Positions 56,736 through 64,000 of a DNA stretch of 64,000 nt are shown piece by piece (the first letter of the stretch is position 1; every line of letters begins with the position of its first letter). The position numbers were made by a program, and so were the translations under genes. The stretch is taken from contig CP063848.1 in the NCBI GenBank assembly GCA_015277795.1, forward strand, positions 3,720,001-3,784,000, written 5' to 3'. Under the pieces are notes generated by a model, which saw only the letters and a list, made by a program, of their open reading frames with translations, had not been told where the DNA came from and did no database searches. This stretch comes from Massilia sp. UMI-21. GTDB lineage: Bacteria; Pseudomonadota; Gammaproteobacteria; Burkholderiales; Burkholderiaceae_D.

Positions 56736-57710
56736 CTAGTCGGCCAGTTCGGCCAGCTTGCCCAGGCAGCGCCGCTGGAAGCCGTTCAATCCCACGGTAA
56801 CGAAGCTGTCCTCGGGCGCGATCACTTCCGCATCGAGCAGCAGGCGCAGCTTGGCGATGCGGTCGCCCTGGGTCAGCGCCTGCGCCAGGTGCGGGCCGGC
56901 CGGGTCGCCCGCCCACGCGATCGCCTCGACGACATCCGCCGGAAAATCCCAGTGCCGGGCGATCACCGCCGACAGCTGGCGGCTGGCGGCAAACAGTTCC
57001 AGTCCGAAGCTGCCCGAACCCGGCACCTTGCCTTCGCAGACCCGGTCCGCCATCTGGAACGCGACCTGCAGCCCCACGTTCTGCATCAGGCCCGCCAGGC
57101 AGGATTCGAACACGCCGGCGGACAGGCCCGGCGCCATCACGCTGGCGGCAAAGGCGCAGCGTTCGGAATGGCGCCAGACGTTCGGCGCGACCTGGCGCGC
57201 GACGCCCTGCACCTTCACCCGGATCAGCGGGCGCATCGCGATCCGCGCCAGCAGCATGCGCAGGCCGTTCAGGCCCAGCATGGTCACCGCACCCTCGAGC
57301 GTCTCGATCGGCCTGGCGGGGCGGTAGTAGGCGCTGTTGGCCTCGCGGATCACTTCGGCGACCAGCACCAGGTCGCGCCCCACCTCGGCCGACAGCGCGC
57401 CGGTGGAGATGTTTTCGTCAGACAGGGCGCCCAGCAGTTGCGCCACCAGTTCCGGCACGCGCGGCACCAGACCGGATGCGTTCTCGGGGAAGTCGGTCAG
57501 GGTGCGCACCTGGTCGAGGATCTGCTGTTCCACTTCCGGTTTGGCGTTGGTGCCGCTCGAGGCCACCAGCCAGCGGTAGAAGGCGGCGTCCACGTCGGCC
57601 GCCATGTCCTCGTCATCCGCCGCGGCGGCCGGGCCGGCACTCGTTGCGCTCGCCCGCGTGGCGGTTTCCTTCCCGGCGCCGCCCAGCAGGCGGCCTATCC
57701 AATTTTTCAC
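56736..57710 (-). CDS. HDOD domain protein
   Basis: 324 residues, GTG start. An N-terminal Ala-rich region precedes the HDOD domain (about 85-290: LVPRVPELVAQLLGALSDENISTGALSAEVGRDLVLVAEVIREANSA ... MLGLNGLRMLLARIAM). HDOD is an HD-like fold lacking the catalytic residues; such proteins act as signalling or regulatory adapters. Its partner is not visible; an HD-GYP protein is encoded 2.5 kb away. Confidence 0.85.
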   Translation of the reverse strand: MKNWIGRLLGGAGKETATRASATSAGPAAAADDEDMAADVDAAFYRWLVASSGTNAKPEVEQQILDQVRTLTDFPENASGLVPRVPELVAQLLGALSDENISTGALSAEVGRDLVLVAEVIREANSAYYRPARPIETLEGAVTMLGLNGLRMLLARIAMRPLIRVKVQGVARQVAPNVWRHSERCAFAASVMAPGLSAGVFESCLAGLMQNVGLQVAFQMADRVCEGKVPGSGSFGLELFAASRQLSAVIARHWDFPADVVEAIAWAGDPAGPHLAQALTQGDRIAKLRLLLDAEVIAPEDSFVTVGLNGFQRRCLGKLAELAD

Positions 57711-57804
57711 AGCGCACCGCCGTATCGATGTATGCAGAGAGAACTATTTTAATACCATACGGCAACAAAAAGACAATTGTAAAAACCTGTCCGTTCAATC
57801 TGCG

Positions 57805-58350
57805 TCAATAGTGGGCTAGTGGGCCTTGGCGGCGCGGCCCCAGCAGCGCTTCCACCTCGGCGATCCGCTGCGCCGGGCTGCCGCCCAGCAGCACGTAGGG
57901 AATGCGGCGCGCATCCAGGGTCTCGACCAGCATCCGGTGCACCTTCTGGCGCATTTCTTCCGACTCGCGCTGCAGGCCGTCCGGCTCCCAGGGACTGTCG
58001 GGCGCCGTGACCAGGGTCCAGGCGTAGTCGTGGCGGCTGTCCAGGCGGGCCAGCTGCGGATCGACCCGGCCCCAGTACTGGCGGCTGTACAGCGCCGTCA
58101 TCAAGGGCGTGGTGTCGCAGAACAGGAAGCGCTGCGCGCGCATGCAGGCTTCGTCCTCGCGCGCGCGCTGGGTGCAGGCGATCTGGTACTGGTCGCTCTC
58201 GAAGGGCACGCGCGCGCGGGTGTCGACGAATTCGCGCAGGTATTCGGGCACCCATACGGTGCCGTAGTGGCGCGCCAGGGCTTCGCACAGCGTCGACTTG
58301 CCGGACGATTCGGCGCCCAGCACCGCCACGCGCGCAACGGGATCGCTCAT
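57805..58350 (-). CDS. NadR-like ribosylnicotinamide kinase-type ATPase
   Basis: 181 residues. The P-loop GAESSGKST (12-20) and the pattern VPEYLREFVDTR, FESDQYQIACTQ and CDTTPLMTALY match the ribosylnicotinamide-kinase domain of NadR, here without the adenylyltransferase or DNA-binding parts. It would phosphorylate nicotinamide riboside imported by PnuC. The start overlaps the pnuC stop by 4 nt, so the two are co-translated. A thiamine-type kinase is an alternative, in view of the nearby TPP riboswitch, but the sequence favours NadR. Confidence 0.85.
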   Translation of the reverse strand: MSDPVARVAVLGAESSGKSTLCEALARHYGTVWVPEYLREFVDTRARVPFESDQYQIACTQRAREDEACMRAQRFLFCDTTPLMTALYSRQYWGRVDPQLARLDSRHDYAWTLVTAPDSPWEPDGLQRESEEMRQKVHRMLVETLDARRIPYVLLGGSPAQRIAEVEALLGPRRQGPLAHY

Positions 58351-58940
58351 GCGTCGCTCCGCGCGATGTTCGACCAGGCGCGCCAGCCGGTCCAGGCCAG
58401 CGCCACGAAGATCGCATACAGCAGCGCGGTCAGGTTCAAGCCCTTGTAGACATACAGGCCGACATAGAGCACGTCCACCACGATCCAGACCAGCCAGTTC
58501 TCGACCTTCTTGCGGCCCAGCAGGAGCTGGCCCACCAGGCTGCCGGCGGTGAGGAAGCCGTCCGCGTGCGGCACGTCGGTGTCGGTGAGATGGTCGAGGA
58601 AGGACGAGAGCAGCACGAAACCGAGCGCCCATCCGGCGATGCCCCAGCCCCAGCCGGCGGGCTTGAGGCGCGTGACGACCAGCGGCTGGGCGCCGGCGCC
58701 GTGCAGCCACTGGTACCAGCCCCACACCGACGCGCCGATGAACACGAATTGCAGGCCCATGTCGCCGTACAGCCTTGCGTCGTAGAACACGACCGCATAG
58801 GTGCCTGATGAGGCGATCGAGAACAGCCAGGCCCAGTGCTTCTGGCGGATGTTCAGCAGCACGGTGGTCACCGCCAGCAGGAAGGAGATGAGTTCCAGCG
58901 GCGTGGTGCTGAAACCGAGGACGGCAAGCGGTTCGTTCAT
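58347..58940 (-). CDS. pnuC: PnuC-family nicotinamide riboside transporter
   Basis: 197 residues with seven or so membrane segments. Blocks: STTPLELISFLLAVTTVLLNIRQKHWAWLFSI, YDARLYGDMGLQFVFIGASVWGWYQWLHG and KKVENWLVWIVVDVLYVGLYVYKGLNLTALLYAIF, all typical of PnuC. It lets nicotinamide riboside enter by facilitated diffusion, trapped by the kinase encoded next. The related PnuT carriers move thiamine; the linked NadR-like kinase favours the NAD precursor. Confidence 0.88.
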   Translation of the reverse strand: MNEPLAVLGFSTTPLELISFLLAVTTVLLNIRQKHWAWLFSIASSGTYAVVFYDARLYGDMGLQFVFIGASVWGWYQWLHGAGAQPLVVTRLKPAGWGWGIAGWALGFVLLSSFLDHLTDTDVPHADGFLTAGSLVGQLLLGRKKVENWLVWIVVDVLYVGLYVYKGLNLTALLYAIFVALAWTGWRAWSNIARSDA

Positions 58941-59057
58941 TCGGGTGCGGGTGGGAAGGCAGCGGCGCCGCCGGAAGTCAGCAGGCGATTATGGGCACTG
59001 GGCGCTGTTTGCGCAAGCCGGAGCGCCCGCATCGCCGCTGTTGAAGCAGGCGGCAGC

Positions 59058-59087
59058 AAAAAAAAATGGCTGCGCATGCGCGCAGCC
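59058..59087 (-). terminator. Rho-independent terminator of the PEP-CTERM gene
   Basis: Reverse strand: stem GGCTGCGC/GCGCAGCC with a 4-nt loop, followed by a run of nine T. It lies just past the stop at 59111. Confidence 0.85.
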
Positions 59088-59110
59088 CGGCGCTGTTCGA
59101 CCTGATGGCC

Positions 59111-59695
59111 TCAACGCAAGCAAGCCCGCCTGCGGCGGCGCGCCCCGCCCAGGCCGATCGCCGCCACAGCGAACAAGGCCAGCGAGGCCGGCTCCGGCAC
59201 CTCGGCCGCGATCCCCCAGCGGTCGATGCTGCCGGCATCGCCCGCTTCGCTATCCACCACCGTCAGGGTCCAGTCGCCGAACACGTCGTGGCCGATGAAG
59301 GCGGCCAGCGCCTCCTCGGGCCGGAACGCACCGGTGTAAGGCGCATACGCATAGCCTTCGGCGATGCTGATGGCCGCGGCGTCGTCGAACACGGTGCCGG
59401 TATAGTTGGCGCCGCCCGAGCCGCCCTGGCGGTTCGACAGCAGCACCGTCACGCCACCATGGCTCAGGCTTAGCACCAGGTCGGCATCCCAGGCATGGGT
59501 AATGTCGACCAGTGCGTTGACGTCCAGCACGCGACCGTGGCTGCTCACGTTCAGGGTCGACGCGACGGTGCAGGTATCGCAGATCGCGACCGGCGTGTCG
59601 GCACTGGTCGCGGTGATGACGCCGGCTTGCGCACCGGCCGCCGTGCCGACGGCGAGTGCGGCGGCAAGGGTCAGGCAAAGAAATTTGAATGTCAC
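59111..59695 (-). CDS. PEP-CTERM protein with proprotein-convertase P domain
   Basis: 194 residues. A signal peptide (to about residue 25) is followed by a beta-rich P/Homo-B type domain (LVDITHAWDADLVLSLSHGGVTVLLSNRQGGSG ... DVFGDWTLTVVDSEAGDAGSIDRWGIA). The C-terminus has the sorting tag VPEPASLALFAVAAIGLGGARRRR: the PEP motif, a membrane helix and a basic tail. An exosortase (EpsH) would cleave it at the tag; no exosortase is in this window. The mature product is probably a surface or exopolymer-associated protein. Confidence 0.9.
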   Translation of the reverse strand: MTFKFLCLTLAAALAVGTAAGAQAGVITATSADTPVAICDTCTVASTLNVSSHGRVLDVNALVDITHAWDADLVLSLSHGGVTVLLSNRQGGSGGANYTGTVFDDAAAISIAEGYAYAPYTGAFRPEEALAAFIGHDVFGDWTLTVVDSEAGDAGSIDRWGIAAEVPEPASLALFAVAAIGLGGARRRRRACLR

Positions 59696-59730
59696 GATAG
59701 GCTCTATTCGAAGGTGTGTATGGTGAATGC

Positions 59731-61683
59731 TCAGTTAAGCTTGATCAGGTCCATGGCGTCGTAGGAGACCGCCGGGGTCAGCCAGCTCGAGCTGCTGGTC
59801 GAACCGCTGACGACCCAGACCTTGAGCGTGTTCTGCCCGGCGATCAGGGCGCTGGCCGGAATCAGGTAGTCGTAGGTGATGTTGCGTGCGCGGTAGGTAC
59901 CGACCGTCATGGTGCGGGTCGACGGCTGGCTGGGCGGGAACACATCGCCCGACTGCGAGCCGACGAAAGGCGAGGCCCAGCTGTTGACGTTGATCTGCGG
60001 CCGCCCGCCCGCCTGCGCCGTGGTGACGCCGATCCTGAAGCGGTAGGTCGAGGCAGGCGAGATCTGGCTGGCCTTCAGGGTGAAGTTGATCGTGAGCGGG
60101 CCGTTCGGCGCGGCGCCCAGGCCCTTCCACTGAAAAGCCGGCATGTGCAGGCCGGGGGTCGAGGTGCCGACGCGGTAGGGATTGGCGCTGCTCGCCGTAT
60201 CGAACCAGGGGCGCATGCGCACGTCGGACGGATGCATGACGGTGATCTTGTCGCCGTTGAGGAATTCCCGCGGCGTGCCGTCCCACTCGCCGATGCGGAA
60301 CAGTGCCTGCGTCAGGCTCGGATCGCCCTTGGCGATGTGCCATTTGCCGCGCGGGTCGTCATTGTTCACGAGCGGATCGGCGCCGATCGTCAGTGCCGGC
60401 ACGATGTTCGTGGTGCCGGCCGTGACGTTGACCGGCGCGCTGGCGACCGCCAGTTCGTTCTTGTAGACGGTCATCGTGTAGCTGCCGGGGATCATGCCGT
60501 CGGCCCGGGTATTGCCGTCGTGGCTGGCGGCGTCGGCCCAGTATTGGGCGTTCGCGTTGGCGAAACCGACAGTGTAGGGAAAGGCCGCGTTACGGCCGTA
60601 GATGGCCGGCACGAATACATTGCCGCGCGCGCTCGGCGGCACGTAGCCCAGCAGATGCATTTTCGAGAACCATGCCGTATCGCTTGCGGCAGGCGCCTCG
60701 CCGTTGTTGAAGACCATGGTGTAGGCGTTCAGGCGATTGGAACGGAAGCCTTCGGTCTGGCCCTCGCCGTAATTGACGATGTAGGTGATTTCGTTGTTGG
60801 TGCTGGTGATCTGGTTGAGCAAGCTGCGATAGAACGGACCGCCGGAGCCGCCTTCGTTGTTGTCGCGCAGGATCCAGACGCCGACATTCGGACCGGTGCC
60901 GCCGATGTGCGACCAGTCCTTCAGGCGCATGTTCGAATAGTGCTTGGAGCGCGTCTCCCCCGCATTCGGGCCGCCGGCAATGCCGAAGATATCGCTCGCC
61001 TCGATGGCGCCCCCGGTGCCACGCAAATCGTCGGGCCAGGATGGCGGCCGGTTCGGATCGGCATTCACCACCAGGCCGCCGGGCGTACCGGACGGCGTGC
61101 CGCTCGGCAGTGCGGCGATCCGCAAGCGGGCGATGAAACGCACCAGCGCCTGGCCGGTTGGCTCGGCGGTGAAGTGGGTGCCCATGTAGATCCTGGCCTC
61201 GCCCTTCTTGACCAGGTAATAGTGGGTCAGCACGCCGGTCGCTGAGCCGACGGTGGTGACCGTGATCTTGATGTAATCGCTGGCAGCGGTGACCGCGCTC
61301 TGGCCCGCCGCCGGCAGGCTGACTGGCATGACATTGCCCTGTGCGTCGACGACTTCGACCTTGACGTCGACCCCGGTCTGGTCCCGGTAGATGTAGTCGT
61401 AGCCGCTGTTGACCTGGGTGCCGCGGCCCGCGTCCTGGTATTCGACACCCTTGTAGACAATGCTGGACAAGTCGCCGGGGGACGTGGTGCTGGTGTCAAG
61501 CGGGAAGCCACGCACCTTGAATACCAGTCCGGCGTCGGTATCGATGGTGTAGCTGACCACTTTGTCGCTCGCGTCCTTGGTCGCGGTGACGCTGAACGCC
61601 GCCTGGGCGTGCATGCTTGCGCCGGCGAGCATGGTGATCAGTGAACAGCCTTGCAGCAGGACTTTCAATCGCGGTGTCTTCAT
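59731..61683 (-). CDS. Rhamnogalacturonan lyase, PL4 family
   Basis: 650 residues. A signal peptide (MKTPRLKVLLQGCSLITMLAGASMHAQA) is followed by the beta-sandwich lyase domain (YDYIYRDQTGVDVKV, FTAEPTGQALVRF, HYSNMRLKDWSHIGGTGPNVGVWI), a fibronectin-III-like part and a C-terminal carbohydrate-binding-like domain (RIGEWDGTPREFLNGDKITVMHPSDVRM ... YDAMDLIKLN). PL4 enzymes cleave the rhamnose-galacturonate backbone of pectin by beta-elimination. The start 61683 has a GGAG site. No other pectin genes are adjacent. Confidence 0.88.
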   Translation of the reverse strand: MKTPRLKVLLQGCSLITMLAGASMHAQAAFSVTATKDASDKVVSYTIDTDAGLVFKVRGFPLDTSTTSPGDLSSIVYKGVEYQDAGRGTQVNSGYDYIYRDQTGVDVKVEVVDAQGNVMPVSLPAAGQSAVTAASDYIKITVTTVGSATGVLTHYYLVKKGEARIYMGTHFTAEPTGQALVRFIARLRIAALPSGTPSGTPGGLVVNADPNRPPSWPDDLRGTGGAIEASDIFGIAGGPNAGETRSKHYSNMRLKDWSHIGGTGPNVGVWILRDNNEGGSGGPFYRSLLNQITSTNNEITYIVNYGEGQTEGFRSNRLNAYTMVFNNGEAPAASDTAWFSKMHLLGYVPPSARGNVFVPAIYGRNAAFPYTVGFANANAQYWADAASHDGNTRADGMIPGSYTMTVYKNELAVASAPVNVTAGTTNIVPALTIGADPLVNNDDPRGKWHIAKGDPSLTQALFRIGEWDGTPREFLNGDKITVMHPSDVRMRPWFDTASSANPYRVGTSTPGLHMPAFQWKGLGAAPNGPLTINFTLKASQISPASTYRFRIGVTTAQAGGRPQINVNSWASPFVGSQSGDVFPPSQPSTRTMTVGTYRARNITYDYLIPASALIAGQNTLKVWVVSGSTSSSSWLTPAVSYDAMDLIKLN

Positions 61684-61794
61684 GCTGTCTCCAATGTGTT
61701 GTTGTAGTTGCATTTTTAGTATTGGGTGTAAAGACAAGCCCGGTCAATTGTCTGGATGAGACAAGCGGAAAAACTCATCGCCGTGATCGATAAA

Positions 61795-61827
61795 AAAACC
61801 GCGGCCAGATCGCTCTGGCCGCGGTTT
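61795..61827. terminator. Strong bidirectional terminator between the S46 peptidase and PL4 lyase genes
   Basis: AAAACCGCGGCCAGA and TCTGGCCGCGGTTTT pair nearly perfectly. On the reverse strand the stem is followed by a T-run, so it ends the S46 peptidase transcript before the PL4 gene. Confidence 0.85.
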
Positions 61828-61844
61828 TCAGGAAGTAGTCCGTC

Positions 61845-64000
<2,156 letters not shown>

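Noticed and set aside
54286..56916. Reverse-strand frame of 876 codons opposite the TonB receptor
   Set aside because: It has low-complexity Val/Ala/Gly/Arg content and runs across the TPP riboswitch; the forward strand has a signal peptide, plug and barrel.
57805..58940. Thiamine uptake operon (PnuT plus thiamine kinase) linked to the TPP riboswitch
   Set aside because: The pair is on the opposite strand, separated by the HDOD gene and without its own THI element; the kinase has NadR-type motifs. Kept only as an alternative.

Overview
The window looks like chromosomal DNA of a GC-rich betaproteobacterium, most likely Oxalobacteraceae (Massilia/Telluria/Duganella type). The grounds are the dapC-dapD ... 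pilU-yffB-dapE-prmB lysine/pilus neighbourhood, a PEP-CTERM protein, an S46 peptidase, many cyclic-di-GMP proteins and the strongly GC-biased third codon positions. I saw no rRNA, tRNA, CRISPR array, insertion sequence or prophage. Genus is inference. Protein assignments are by recognising motifs and family-like sequence, not by database search.

Layout. 1-8.8 kb: end of kynA, an acyltransferase-3 membrane protein, an RBBP9-type hydrolase, a GFA-family zinc protein, htpG (reverse), a CRSGSR-loop phosphatase-like protein, a RidA protein, a PLP aminotransferase and a REC-PAS-GGDEF diguanylate cyclase. 8.8-14.6 kb: a reverse operon of an alkyl-DHAP-synthase-like FAD oxidase, a GlpD-like dehydrogenase and an FGGY kinase, divergent from an AraC regulator. 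14.6-18.8 kb: a small protein, an MscS channel, dapC and dapD.

18.9-23.2 kb is the most interesting part: a compact operon encoding a photoactive yellow protein (PYP), an AMP-forming aryl ligase with an N-terminal carrier-like domain, a tyrosine/histidine ammonia-lyase family enzyme and a CarH/LitR-like MerR regulator with a B12-binding domain. The genes abut or overlap by 4 nt. The single visible promoter carries two identical 13-bp palindromes 73 bp apart. The lyase and ligase would make and activate p-coumarate, the PYP would take it on Cys72, and the B12 regulator would probably control the promoter in a light-dependent way. The operon sits inside the dap cluster and ends 41 bp before pilU.

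23.2-34.1 kb: pilU, yffB, dapE, prmB, a YheS-type ABC-F ATPase, a lone CheW, a Nudix protein plus a small in-frame ORF, a DUF817 membrane protein, an NTF2-like protein and a DUF342/FapA protein. 34.2-45.8 kb: an Arg-rich exported protein, an OmpR/EnvZ-type pair with a third membrane gene, a GbsR-type regulator plus epimerase operon, a hydroxyaspartate/threonine ammonia-lyase, a DUF4124 protein, a DISM-GGDEF-EAL protein and a FeeM-like N-acyl amino acid synthase. 46-53 kb: PhzF, a VOC protein, an sdpRI-type pair, a LysR/MFS divergent pair, a GST and a DUF535/VirK protein with a possible leader peptide.

53-64 kb: an HD-GYP protein, a TPP riboswitch followed by a TonB-dependent receptor, an HDOD protein, a pnuC/NadR-like kinase pair, a PEP-CTERM P-domain protein, a rhamnogalacturonan lyase and an S46 dipeptidyl-peptidase cut by the right edge. 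Two copies of a palindromic intergenic repeat occur near 2.5 kb and 27.0 kb.
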